A stretch of 64,000 bases of DNA from a gamma proteobacterium HTCC2207 (lineage in GTDB: Bacteria > Pseudomonadota > Gammaproteobacteria > Pseudomonadales > Porticoccaceae). Below the pieces are notes generated by a model. It saw only the letters and a list, made by a program, of their open reading frames with translations. It was not told the DNA's origin and ran no database searches. A program made the position numbers and the translations under genes. Position 1 is the first letter of the stretch. Every line of letters starts with the position of its first letter. Of the stretch, positions 19,518 to 28,737 are shown in pieces. The stretch is taken from positions 1 through 64,000 of the forward strand of contig CAJJDA010000010.1 of assembly GCA_905182855.1 (NCBI GenBank), read 5' to 3'.

Positions 19518-20312
19518 TTAGGGCTGATCGTCGTCAGGATCATCGATTAGGCGGCCGAGTTCGTCGGCGGCTTGGCGCAGGATTGGCAGATAGCCAAGAA
19601 GCTCATCCAGACTCTTTCTAATCACTGGAGCATGAGTGAATAGACAGGCTAATAGCTTGCCACTGCTGTCCAATACAGGCACCGCACAGGCAACCATACC
19701 CTCGCAGAACTCTTCGTTGTCAGTGCCGACCTCGGTTTTCTTAATGCGTTGAAGTTCGGCTTCTAACGTCTTTGCGTCGGTGATGGTATTACGTGTGTAT
19801 CGCTCCATTGGTAGCAGATTAATAATTTTTAGACGACGTTGTTTTGGCAGAGAGCTAAGATACAGTTTGCCGCTGGCTGTGCACCAACTCGGGGTATGGC
19901 TGCCGACCTGTAAATTTATCTGCAAAGGCCAATCCGTCTGCACACGATCGTAATAAATCATCTCAGTGCCATTGGGAATGGCGATACCGCAGGTCTCGCC
20001 GGTGCGCTGAGTAAGCTGCGTGAGGATAGCCTGACGCACCGCTTTGAATCTGCTGTTATGCAGTAGCCCAAGTGCTACGCCATGCATGCGATTGCCGGGC
20101 AGTATTAGGCCACGCATCGAGGTAAGCAGATAGCCATCCGTCTCAAGTTGATTGATCAATCGGTGCACGCTGGGTTTAGGAATATCCAGCTGAAAAGAAA
20201 GATCGGCAGGCGATAAGGGACGCTCAGCCTTAGCAACAGCCTCTATGATCTCCATTACTCTGGAAATAGAGGAGCCTTTCTCTCTCGTGCTCACTGTGGT
20301 TCCGTCTGTCAT
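19518..20312 (-). CDS. IclR-family transcriptional regulator
   Basis: 264 residues: an N-terminal winged helix (LSPADLSFQLDIPKPSVHRLINQLE) and the C-terminal IclR effector domain (PSWCTASGKLYLSSLP, DNEEFCEGMVACAVPV). It starts 16 bases after the stop of the methylmalonate-semialdehyde dehydrogenase gene, so it is part of the dddTBC transcript. Such regulators often respond to an intermediate of the pathway they lie in, here perhaps 3-hydroxypropionate, malonate semialdehyde or acrylate. This is an inference from position. Confidence 0.88.
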   Translation of the reverse strand: MTDGTTVSTREKGSSISRVMEIIEAVAKAERPLSPADLSFQLDIPKPSVHRLINQLETDGYLLTSMRGLILPGNRMHGVALGLLHNSRFKAVRQAILTQLTQRTGETCGIAIPNGTEMIYYDRVQTDWPLQINLQVGSHTPSWCTASGKLYLSSLPKQRRLKIINLLPMERYTRNTITDAKTLEAELQRIKKTEVGTDNEEFCEGMVACAVPVLDSSGKLLACLFTHAPVIRKSLDELLGYLPILRQAADELGRLIDDPDDDQP

Positions 20313-20328
20313 ATGTTGACTCTGGAGT

Positions 20329-21825
20329 CTATTTCATCGTCGGCATGGAGAACATCGCACCTTCACGGATACCGGCAGATGGCCAGCGCTGGGTAATAGT
20401 TTTACGTTTGGTGTAAAAACGCACAGCATCTGGGCCATAGGCATGTAAGTCGCCAAACAACGAACGCTTCCAACCACCGAAGCTGTGGTACGCAACCGGT
20501 ACCGGTAATGGCACATTGATACCGACCATACCGACCAAAATCTGATCAGAAAAATAGCGTGCAGCTTCGCCGTCGCGGGTAAAGATGCAGGTGCCATTGC
20601 CGTATTCATGGTCGTTAATAATATCCATAGCTTCTTGCATGGTATCGACGCGCATGACTTGTAGTACTGGGCCGAAAATTTCTGCCTGGTAGCTGTCCAT
20701 CTCGACGGTGACATTATCAATAAGTGTGCCACCAACAAAAAAGCCATTCTCATAGCCTTGAATCTGCGGGTTGCGCCCATCGACCACAATGGTGGCACCC
20801 TGTTTTTCTGCACTGTCTATATAGCCAAAGACTTTTTGTTGATGTTGCCGAGTAATCACAGGGCCAAAGTCATTGCTGGCATTGGTGCAGGCGCCTACTT
20901 TTAACCCCTTCATGGCCTCTTGCATCTTGCTGACTAATGAGTCGGCTGCTGCGTCGCCTACGGCAACCACAACGGACAGTGCCATACAGCGTTCACCTGA
21001 AGAGCCAAATGCGGCGCCGAGTAACTGGGCAACGGTGTTATCCATGTCGGCATCTGGCATGACAATGGCGTGGTTCTTGGCGCCACCCAGTGCCTGACAG
21101 CGTTTGCCATTGGCATTTGCCGTGGTATAGATAGTCTCCGCAATTGGCGTGGAGCCTACAAAGCTAACCGCTTTAACATCCTTATGATGAAGTAGGGCAT
21201 CAACGGCTTCTTTATCGCCATTGACTACGTTCATGACACCATCGGGCAGACCGGCCTCTTTTAATAGGGAGGCAATAAATAGGGTTGAGCTAGGGTCGCG
21301 TTCTGATGGCTTGAGGATAAAGCAGTTACCGCAGACAATGGCCATTGGATACATCCATAGGGGTACCATTGCCGGGAAGTTAAATGGGGTAATGCCAGCT
21401 ACCACACCCAGAGGTTGAAATTCACTCCAGCTATCAATATTTGCCGCCACATTTTTACTGTGCTCACCTTTTAATAGTTCTGGTGCGCAGCAGGCATATT
21501 CAACATTTTCGATTCCGCGCTGTAATTCACCGGCCGCATCGTGACTGATCTTGCCATGCTCGTCGCCAATCAATGCACAGATTTTGTCGGCATTGCTCTC
21601 TAATAATTCTTTAAATTTAAACATGACTCGCGCCCGTTTAATGGCGGGGGTGTCACGCCACTCAGGAAAGGCGGCCTGAGCCGCATCAATCGCCAGCGCC
21701 ACTGTCGTCTGAGATGCCAGTGCTACCTGTTTGCTGACTTCGCCAGTGGCTGGGTTGTAAACGTCCTGAGTGCGATCATCGCTAGCGACCATCTGGCCGT
21801 TAATTAAATGTCCTACTAGTGTCAT
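20329..21825 (-). CDS. dddC: CoA-acylating malonate/methylmalonate-semialdehyde dehydrogenase (DddC-like)
   Basis: 498 residues from the ATG at 21825, which has a GAGG site upstream; the open frame extends to 21888 without support. ITPFNFPAMVPLWM, VSFVGSTPIA and SSGERCMALSVVV identify the MmsA family. Its Cys and neighbouring Arg mark the CoA-dependent decarboxylating enzymes. In ddd loci this enzyme turns malonate semialdehyde to acetyl-CoA and CO2. It is preceded by the Fe-alcohol dehydrogenase and followed by iclR on the same strand. The same enzyme serves valine breakdown, but the context here favours 3-hydroxypropionate oxidation. Confidence 0.88.
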   Translation of the reverse strand: MTLVGHLINGQMVASDDRTQDVYNPATGEVSKQVALASQTTVALAIDAAQAAFPEWRDTPAIKRARVMFKFKELLESNADKICALIGDEHGKISHDAAGELQRGIENVEYACCAPELLKGEHSKNVAANIDSWSEFQPLGVVAGITPFNFPAMVPLWMYPMAIVCGNCFILKPSERDPSSTLFIASLLKEAGLPDGVMNVVNGDKEAVDALLHHKDVKAVSFVGSTPIAETIYTTANANGKRCQALGGAKNHAIVMPDADMDNTVAQLLGAAFGSSGERCMALSVVVAVGDAAADSLVSKMQEAMKGLKVGACTNASNDFGPVITRQHQQKVFGYIDSAEKQGATIVVDGRNPQIQGYENGFFVGGTLIDNVTVEMDSYQAEIFGPVLQVMRVDTMQEAMDIINDHEYGNGTCIFTRDGEAARYFSDQILVGMVGINVPLPVPVAYHSFGGWKRSLFGDLHAYGPDAVRFYTKRKTITQRWPSAGIREGAMFSMPTMK

Positions 21826-21853
21826 TATTATGTCCTCAAAAATATCAGTCGGT

Positions 21854-23011
21854 TTACCAGAGCTTTTTGTAGATCTCAATGATCTCATCTGCGCTGGGCA
21901 CCCTTGGATTGTTCGCCGGGGATCCAGATGCCAATGCCTGCTCAGCCATCACCTCGAGATTATTAAAAAAGTGTGCCCGTTCGATACCAAATTGCTCTGG
22001 TGTCGGCACCTGTAGTTCTTTATTGATGGCGTATAACTCCGCCATCAGTTTTTCATTGGCTAGCTCGGTACTATCAGTTTGGTTGGCCACGCCCATGGCT
22101 CGCGCGCAGTCAGCGTAGCGCTCGGCAGCTGCAGGAATGCTGTACTCGGTAACCATAGGCAGTAACATGGCATTAGAGAGGCCGTGGGGTACATGATAAA
22201 AAGCGCCGATAGGCCGCGACATACCATGGACTAGCGCGACAGAGGCATTGGAAAATGCGATACCTGCCAAGGTCGATCCCAGCATCATTGCTTCACGAGC
22301 CTGCTGATCGCTGCCGTTGTGAAATACCTTGCGTAGGTTGGGCCCGAGCAGTTTCATAGCGGCAATGGCTTGGCTGTCACTGTAAAGGCTGGCCTTCTTG
22401 CTGACATAGGCTTCCATCGCATGAGTTAGGGCGTCGATACCTGTATCTGCGGTGGTTCGTGCCGGTAGACTTAGGGTCAGGCTATAGTCCACCAGTGCAG
22501 CCGTGGGCATAAAGCCAATGCCGACACAGAGCATTTTCTCATCATTAGTTTCGTCAGTAATAATGGTAACGCGGGTACATTCCGAGCCAGTTCCCGCCGT
22601 GGTGGGGATAGCAATAATGGGTAGACCAGGTTCACTGACTATGCGGGGGAATTTATAGTCGCGCATCACGCCACCATACTTACCCAAGATGGCAATAGCT
22701 TTAGCGCTATCGATGGGGCTGCCTCCGCCCACCGCGATAATGCTATCGTAGTTGCCATTGCGCGCCTGCTCCACGCCCGCCTGAATCGAGCGCTCTGTGG
22801 GTTCTGGAACAGTGTCATGGAATACATCAGAGTCGATGCCAGCGGCTGTTAAGCTTTCTTGCACTGCACCCACATAACCAAGTTGCACCATCATCTTGTC
22901 GGTAACAATTAATGGGCGCTGACATTCTAAGGCGATCAAAATAGTCCCCACTGCTTTACTGGCACCCTCGCCCACTTGCAAAATACGCGGGAGAATTATC
23001 TGTGTAGACAT
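21854..23011 (-). CDS. dddB: Iron-containing alcohol dehydrogenase (DddB-like, 3-hydroxypropionate dehydrogenase)
   Basis: 385 residues from the ATG at 23011, four bases after the BCCT stop. Group III alcohol dehydrogenase features are clear: AVGGGSPIDSAKAIA for the dinucleotide, TAGTGSECTR, and the histidine-rich iron site ALVHGMSRPIGAFYHVPHG. In DMSP-degrading bacteria DddB oxidises 3-hydroxypropionate to malonate semialdehyde. The position between a BCCT carrier and DddC, next to dddD, supports that role. The reaction is inferred from context since the family is broad. Confidence 0.87.
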   Translation of the reverse strand: MSTQIILPRILQVGEGASKAVGTILIALECQRPLIVTDKMMVQLGYVGAVQESLTAAGIDSDVFHDTVPEPTERSIQAGVEQARNGNYDSIIAVGGGSPIDSAKAIAILGKYGGVMRDYKFPRIVSEPGLPIIAIPTTAGTGSECTRVTIITDETNDEKMLCVGIGFMPTAALVDYSLTLSLPARTTADTGIDALTHAMEAYVSKKASLYSDSQAIAAMKLLGPNLRKVFHNGSDQQAREAMMLGSTLAGIAFSNASVALVHGMSRPIGAFYHVPHGLSNAMLLPMVTEYSIPAAAERYADCARAMGVANQTDSTELANEKLMAELYAINKELQVPTPEQFGIERAHFFNNLEVMAEQALASGSPANNPRVPSADEIIEIYKKLW

Positions 23012-23015
23012 AGTA

Positions 23016-24551
23016 TTACTCTTTATTGATAACAGGTTCGTTAAATAGTGCTTTAAATAGACCGTAAGCCGCGACAATTAAAACGATAGAAAATGGCAGT
23101 GCGGCGACAATTGAGGCAGTTTGTAGGGCCTCGAGACCTCCCGCATATAGCAGTACCGCGGCAACGGTGCCTATCGCCAGTCCCCAAAATAATCGATAGC
23201 CTGTGGCCGGCTCTGCGCTGCCCATGGAAATTAAGGTGCAGATAACCAGCGTTGCCGAATCGGCCGAGGTAACAAAGTATGTCACTAGCATGATGGTGCA
23301 GATACCGGCCATTGCTGTTGTCAGTACCGGACTCAAATTCATCAGGTCAATCGTTTTAAACAGCGCTGTGGTGGTATCGCTGTTCACTGCCTCGACCACA
23401 CCGCCGTCGCCGAATAGCTCTATAAACATGCCCGTACTGCCAAATATGGTGATCCATACAATCGCTAATGCAGTGGGTGCCAGCAGCACACCAAGTACAA
23501 ATTCGCGCAGGGTGCGGCCGCGAGATATGCGTGCAATAAAAATTGATACAAACGGTGACCAGGCTATCCACCAACCCCAGTAGAAAATGGTCCAGGCAGA
23601 CTGCCAGGTGCTAGCGGGATCGGAGTCAAGCCAGGTACTTGTGGCTGGTAGATTAATGATGTAATCAATACTGTTGTTAAAGAGTGAGCTGAGTTGATAG
23701 CTGGTGGGGCCGAAGACAAGGAACATAACCAATATCAATAATGTGAGTCGCATATTGAGCACGCTAAGAATTCGAATACCTCTATCAACGCCGGTAAGTG
23801 CTGAAATGGTGGCAATAACAGATATTCCGGCAATCAAAAAAATCTGATTCTGTATGGAAATCTCTGTATCCATCAGGTAGTTAAGTCCTGCATTCATCTG
23901 TTGGGCGCCCAGCCCCAATGACGTTGCTATGCCAAAGACTGTCCCAATGACCGCCAATAAATCAGCGATATGACCAATCGGACCATAAATGCGCTCGCCA
24001 AAAATGGGGTACAGACTAGATCTTATCGCAAGGGGAAGCCCTTTGCGGTAGGAGAAGTAGGCCAGTGATAGGCCTAATATGGCATAGAGCGCCCAGCCGT
24101 GCATGCCCCAGTGCATCAGTGTAATCCTGGTGGCGATAGTCGCGGCCTCTGGAGTCATTGAAAGTGCTGGATCGAGCAGTGGATTGGCCTGAAAGTGGGT
24201 AATCGGTTCGGCAATACTGTAAAAAAGTATACCAATACCTATGCCTGCTCCAAATAGCATGGAAAACCAGGCGAACAGGCCGAACTCAGGTTTGTCGTCA
24301 GAGTCACCCAACCGAATACTTCCAAAGCGGCTAAAAATGAGAAAGATCGATAGTAGAACAAATACATTCATCAGGCCGATGTAGTACCAAGACAGCTGGC
24401 TGGCAATAAAGTTTTTGGCGCCGCTGTACACCGAATCCGCGTATTGAGGATCGACAATGGTAAAAATAACAAATCCTAAGACTAATAGAGCAGAACCTAT
24501 CGCCATAATGGGATGGGCTCCGGATAAAAGGCCGTTGGGTTGGTTGGACAT
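23016..24551 (-). CDS. dddT: BCCT-family transporter, likely DMSP importer DddT
   Basis: 511 residues, about 12 membrane spans. SAWTIFYWGWWIAWSPFV and SIFIARISRGRTLRE form the BCCT signature, and YSIAEPITHFQ is the first conserved site. It is the first gene of the leftward dddTBC-iclR-lysR unit and is divergent from dddD across 299 bp. The same order of carrier, alcohol dehydrogenase and semialdehyde dehydrogenase beside dddD is known in Marinomonas. DMSP is therefore the likely substrate; glycine betaine cannot be excluded. It differs clearly from the BCCT protein at 14.5-16.0 kb. Confidence 0.88.
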   Translation of the reverse strand: MSNQPNGLLSGAHPIMAIGSALLVLGFVIFTIVDPQYADSVYSGAKNFIASQLSWYYIGLMNVFVLLSIFLIFSRFGSIRLGDSDDKPEFGLFAWFSMLFGAGIGIGILFYSIAEPITHFQANPLLDPALSMTPEAATIATRITLMHWGMHGWALYAILGLSLAYFSYRKGLPLAIRSSLYPIFGERIYGPIGHIADLLAVIGTVFGIATSLGLGAQQMNAGLNYLMDTEISIQNQIFLIAGISVIATISALTGVDRGIRILSVLNMRLTLLILVMFLVFGPTSYQLSSLFNNSIDYIINLPATSTWLDSDPASTWQSAWTIFYWGWWIAWSPFVSIFIARISRGRTLREFVLGVLLAPTALAIVWITIFGSTGMFIELFGDGGVVEAVNSDTTTALFKTIDLMNLSPVLTTAMAGICTIMLVTYFVTSADSATLVICTLISMGSAEPATGYRLFWGLAIGTVAAVLLYAGGLEALQTASIVAALPFSIVLIVAAYGLFKALFNEPVINKE

Positions 24552-24671
24552 CAGTAATTTCCCCTGTGATTTTTTAGTTATTAATTTATCTTAAAATGAT
24601 ACGATTCATATTGTTATACATAAAAAAGATTGATGCAACCCCTAAAAAAGTACTCTGTCACAGAGGCCGAG

Positions 24672-24719
24672 TAATGGTGCCATTAAAAAAATGATGACGA
24701 TCTATAAATCCATTAATGG
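24672..24719. promoter_or_regulatory. Paired inverted repeats in the dddT-dddD divergent promoter
   Basis: Two palindromes share the half-site TAATGG: TAATGG-tg-CCATTA at 24672-24685 and CCATTAATGG at 24710-24719, about 35 bases apart. They lie midway between the divergent starts of dddT (24551) and dddD (24851). That arrangement suits one regulator dimer or tetramer controlling both units; IclR or LysR are candidates. No binding consensus is known to me for this exact sequence. Confidence 0.45.
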
Positions 24720-24850
24720 CGGGGCCTGTAGCCCATATTAGGCATAAAAAAACACTGGCCTTAGGGGTGTTATTTATTGCTAGTCGGGGGTGACTTTGGT
24801 TCTTATTATCGCGTTTTCTCACTATTGATATTTAAAGCGGTCATTAAGGT

Positions 24851-27460
24851 ATGGACAATCTCAGGCATTTGCCTCTCTTGGGCGTAAGGGTTATCGACTT
24901 CGGTCAGCAAATTGCGGGACCAGCTGTCGCTATGGTACTGGCTGATTTTGGTGCTACCGTTATTCATATTGATCCCCCCTCAGGGCCTCAGTGGGTGCAT
25001 CAGGCGAATGCTATACTGAACCGCAATAAACAGTGTCTAAACATTGATTTAAAAACGGTTGAGGGTCTCGATCAGGCTCTTCAGCTAATAGATCAGGCGG
25101 ATGTGGTGATTGAATCATTTCGCCCGGGGGTCATGCAGCGCCTTGGAATTGATTTCGAACGACTGCGTGCCGTTCGTCCTGAGTTAATTACGCTCTCCGT
25201 GCCGGGCTTTGCCAGCAATGATCAGTTGCGTAGTCAATGGAAGGCAACTGAGGCCGTAGTTGCAGCTACAGCTGGAGCCTACACAGATATGGGCTTTAAC
25301 CGCGTGTTAATGGGTTTAAACCCCTGCTTCTCGCCGCTACCGTTAGCCTCGTCTTACACCACTACCCTGGCCGCCAGTTCGGTCGTTCTAGCGTTGTTGG
25401 CGCGGGAAAAAAGTGGCTATGGCGATCATATAGAAGTACCAGTGATTGCAGCGATGATGGAGGGGCTGTCTTACAATTCCTATCAGGTAGCCGGCCTACC
25501 GGAGCGCTACAAAACGATGCGTGAAATGGAGATTGAGCGACGTCGTGAGAACAATATTGAGTTTGATCTCAGTTACGAGGAGCTACAGGCTTACCTTGAT
25601 CCTTTTTACCGCAGTTATGAATGTGCCGATGGCCGTATGTTTTACGTTGTCTGTCCCTCTCATCGCAACCATGCACGCCGCTGTTTGCAAGCGCTGGGCC
25701 TCTACGAAGAACTGCTGGCTGAGGGTCTGCCCGAGGTAGACAATCTGCATCTACCGGTTAGTGAATGGACCGGCGAGACCTCTTTGGGTGTGTACCCACT
25801 ACCGAAAAAGTGGGCGGACATTATCGCTGAAAAAATTAAGTTGGTGATGCTGACTAAGAGCTCCTCAGAATGGGGCGCTATTTTTGGTGATAGCCAGATT
25901 CCCGGTGCACCCCATAGAACGACTAAAGAATGGGTTAACAGTAAAGCACTGTAATGATGCTGGGTTGATCGTTGAAGTTAATGATCCAGAATATGGTCTG
26001 ATGAAACAGCCCGGTCCAGTGGCCTGGTTAGAAGAGTCTGTGGGCCATATGGTGTCACCCAAAGCACGGGAATTTGTCTCTTTTGAGCAGGCTTTGGCTC
26101 GCTTGCCGCGGTGCCAGCAACGGCTATGATTCAAAAGCCAGAGGCAGATCTGACGAAAGGTTGGTTAGATGGACTGCGAGTATTAGACTTAACTAATGTT
26201 ATTGCTGGGCCACATTCCACGGCATTTTTAGCGCGATTTGGTGCAGAAGTTACTAAGGTTGAACCGGTGGTGCCTATGTATGATCCTCTGATCGGCACGT
26301 TGTTTGCCTTTCAGTCGGATATGGGTAAGCGCAGCGCGCTGGTAGATATTAATACGGCTGAGGGCCGCGAAGCCTTTAATCGCCTGGTACGCTCCGCAGA
26401 TCTGGTAGTGATAAACGCACCGGATCGTCAGATGAAAAGTCTCGGTTTCGATCATGATAGCCTGCAGCGAATTAACCCAGGTGTCTTGTTCTGTCGTCTG
26501 GATTGTCTCGGTGGGCCTATGGCGGCGGGCAAAACAAACTATATTGGCTATGACGACATTATTCAGGCTAACAGCGGGATCATGAGTCGCTTTGGTGGTG
26601 TAGATACGCCAGAAGAGCATGCCCATCTGGGTACCTTGGATGTAAACTGCGGCTTTGCCGGTGGCCTAGCCATGGCAGTGGGCCTGTATCACAAAGCCAA
26701 AACGGGACGGGTTAGCCGCGCTCGGACATCGCTGTCCGCGGTCACCAATCTAGCGCAGCTGCCGTTTTGTTTCGATTACGCGGGGCTGGAGGACTTTGAT
26801 GAGCCTTCGGGTCGTCAGGCCATGGGTAACCACGCTCTGTCTCACTTTTATGCTACTTCTGATGATTGGATCTTCCTCGATGCTGAGACCTCAGATCTCG
26901 AAAAATTAGAATCTATTGAAGGCTTGGCGGGTATTACTACCACGGCCGATATTCAGGTATTTTTGACCGTTGCCTTTCAACAGGCCTCTGCTGAAAAGTG
27001 GGTTCAGCGACTTCAGTTAGCAGACATTGCCGTGGCGCAGCCTCAGTCCATCGAGACTCTGCGTGATGACAATAGCCGCATTGCCGATGGCACTGTCGGC
27101 GTCGAGCGAGGCAGTTTTGCTTTTTCCGTTTATCCAGACCATCCCAGTGGTCACAGGCTGACTCAGATCGATCACTATGCGATCCGTCCAAAGAATGCTC
27201 ACATTAAGGCGATTACTCCGACGGAAGCTCATGGTCATTCTACCTGTGAGATTCTGGCTGATGTGGGTTACACCACTGAACAGATTGATTCGATGGTGGC
27301 GCGAGGCATTGTTGGCTTGGGCTGGGGAAAGACCTTCCTACCCGCTGACACGGCTGGTATGCCGGTTTCCGGTCTAGATGCTAGCTTCGGCGCAGTGGAT
27401 ACAGAGACTGTAAGTTGGATCGATACTGAGTCGACCGAAGGGGATCTGTTCATCACATAG
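24851..27460 (+). CDS. dddD: DMSP acyl-CoA transferase/lyase DddD (reading frame broken twice)
   Basis: DddD adds CoA to DMSP and cleaves it to dimethyl sulfide and 3-hydroxypropionyl-CoA. Two class III CoA-transferase (CaiB/BaiF) domains in one chain of about 869 residues are diagnostic. The first begins VRVIDFGQQIAGPAVAMVL; the second begins LRVLDLTNVIAGPHSTAFL and holds the candidate catalytic Asp in GTLDVNCGF, while the first lacks it (FSPLPLASSY). The frame breaks at about 25941-25950 (extra base after TTKEWVNS) and about 26106-26108 (missing base; LARL then VPATAM). The segment between reads NDAGLIVEVNDPEYG in the third frame. The last 87 bases overlap the convergent dksA-like gene. Confidence 0.9.
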
Positions 27461-27721
27461 GGTGCAATAGCCATAGTTGCCAGCGTCGATACGCAACAGT
27501 GCGCCGACAATTCTTTTCAGGGTCTGTTGGCGTCGGCGAGATGCTTCTTGTGACATGTTAACGGCTTGCATTGCGTCCATCCGTGATAACCGACCGACCA
27601 TAGATTGGTCCAGTTCTACGGGTTTTCGGGCATCTGCAGACATGGCCTCGAGTTTTTCCAACTCAACTCTCAGGTCAAGCAGTCGTTGGCGATTTTGGTC
27701 ATCGATAGCCTGGTTAGTCAT
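27374..27721 (-). CDS. TraR/DksA-family zinc-finger protein
   Basis: 115 residues. The N-terminal half is a predicted helical hairpin rich in Glu, Arg and Met. The C-terminal half has the C4 zinc finger YCTLCDEQIPFGRL followed by SLCIHCAEA, as in DksA and its short relatives. Those bind the RNA polymerase secondary channel or have related roles; true DksA is about 150 residues, so this is a paralogue. It starts four bases after the LysR stop on the same strand. The zinc-finger codons are antisense to the last 87 bases of dddD. Confidence 0.85.
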   Translation of the reverse strand: MTNQAIDDQNRQRLLDLRVELEKLEAMSADARKPVELDQSMVGRLSRMDAMQAVNMSQEASRRRQQTLKRIVGALLRIDAGNYGYCTLCDEQIPFGRLSIDPTYSLCIHCAEASI

Positions 27722-27725
27722 TGGA

Positions 27726-28703
27726 TTATATCAACGGCATTTTATTGATCGAGTAGGCCTGCTTATCGAGCCAGGGCGCTATCGCGCTCAGCTGAGGAAT
27801 AATTTTTTCACTATAAATAGAGCGACAATGTGCTGATATTTTCTGTGGTATGTCGCCTAATTCATTATCACGACAGAGCATCGTCAAATGCCTTGCATGG
27901 ACCCCATTAGCCAGAGGCATCACTCGGGTACCTGCGAGTAATTCAGGGTAACGCACCATGCACAGCCCGGTGGTGATGGCCCAGCCCTGACCGGACTGCA
28001 CAAAGCGCAGCAATGTCTGTGTACTATCCAATTCATAGGCGGTGTTCAAACTAAGCTCCATACGACGCGCAATTAGGTCAGTTAGTCTGCCCAACCCTGA
28101 ACCTCTGGTATATCTTACGAACGGAACATTGTCGGCTAACCAAGTAGCTGACACGGTACCGTCTTGCGCATAGCTTTCTGGCACGATCATAACAAAGGGG
28201 TCGCGCAAAATAGGGAAGCGCTGTAGTTCAGGATGCTCATCAATTGAGTCGCTAGTAATCAATATATCTAAATCACGATTTAATAAATCTTGTGACAGCG
28301 AGGAACCGAGCCCGGTGCGCAAAGTTAATCTAGAGGTAAAGGGTTTTACCTGCTGCATAAACTGCAGACCAGCCACATCACAAAATGAGTCGATCATGCC
28401 GACATTCAGGGGCAGTAAGCCGCCCTTGGAAACCATGCGTACTTCGGCAAGCATGCGTTGGGTATCATTGATAATTTGCTGGGCATAGTTTTTCAGTACC
28501 TGACCGCTTGGAGTCAGTTTAATCGGGCGCGATCGGGTAATGACTAACTGGGTTTCAGTTTGTTGCTCGATTTGCTTGAGGGCTTGCGAGACTGCCGACT
28601 GAGTAATGCCTATACGCTCAGCAGCTTGGGTCAGGGTATCAGCTTCGGTTATCGCGAAAAATATCTTTAGCGCACTGATTTCTATAGTCTTATTGTTTTT
28701 CAT
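27726..28703 (-). CDS. LysR-family regulator linked to sox genes
   Basis: 325 residues: an N-terminal winged helix (TQAAERIGITQSAVSQALKQIE) and LysR effector domain (LNVGMIDSFCDVAGLQF). It lies 34 bases after soxG and is read in the same direction, so it is probably the tail of the purU-soxBDAG transcript. The likely job is control of N-methyl amino acid oxidation. The effector is not known. Confidence 0.87.
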   Translation of the reverse strand: MKNNKTIEISALKIFFAITEADTLTQAAERIGITQSAVSQALKQIEQQTETQLVITRSRPIKLTPSGQVLKNYAQQIINDTQRMLAEVRMVSKGGLLPLNVGMIDSFCDVAGLQFMQQVKPFTSRLTLRTGLGSSLSQDLLNRDLDILITSDSIDEHPELQRFPILRDPFVMIVPESYAQDGTVSATWLADNVPFVRYTRGSGLGRLTDLIARRMELSLNTAYELDSTQTLLRFVQSGQGWAITTGLCMVRYPELLAGTRVMPLANGVHARHLTMLCRDNELGDIPQKISAHCRSIYSEKIIPQLSAIAPWLDKQAYSINKMPLI

Positions 28704-28737
28704 AGGACAAAGTATAGAGCAAAGTACGGCTTATAGG

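Noticed and set aside
24750-24780. Terminator in the dddD leader
   Set aside because: The possible stem AACAC / GTGTT is short and interrupted, and no suitable T run follows.
24851-27460. Programmed ribosomal frameshifting in dddD
   Set aside because: No slippery heptamer or downstream structure was apparent at the breaks, opposite shifts would both be needed, and many unrelated genes in the window show similar single-base breaks.
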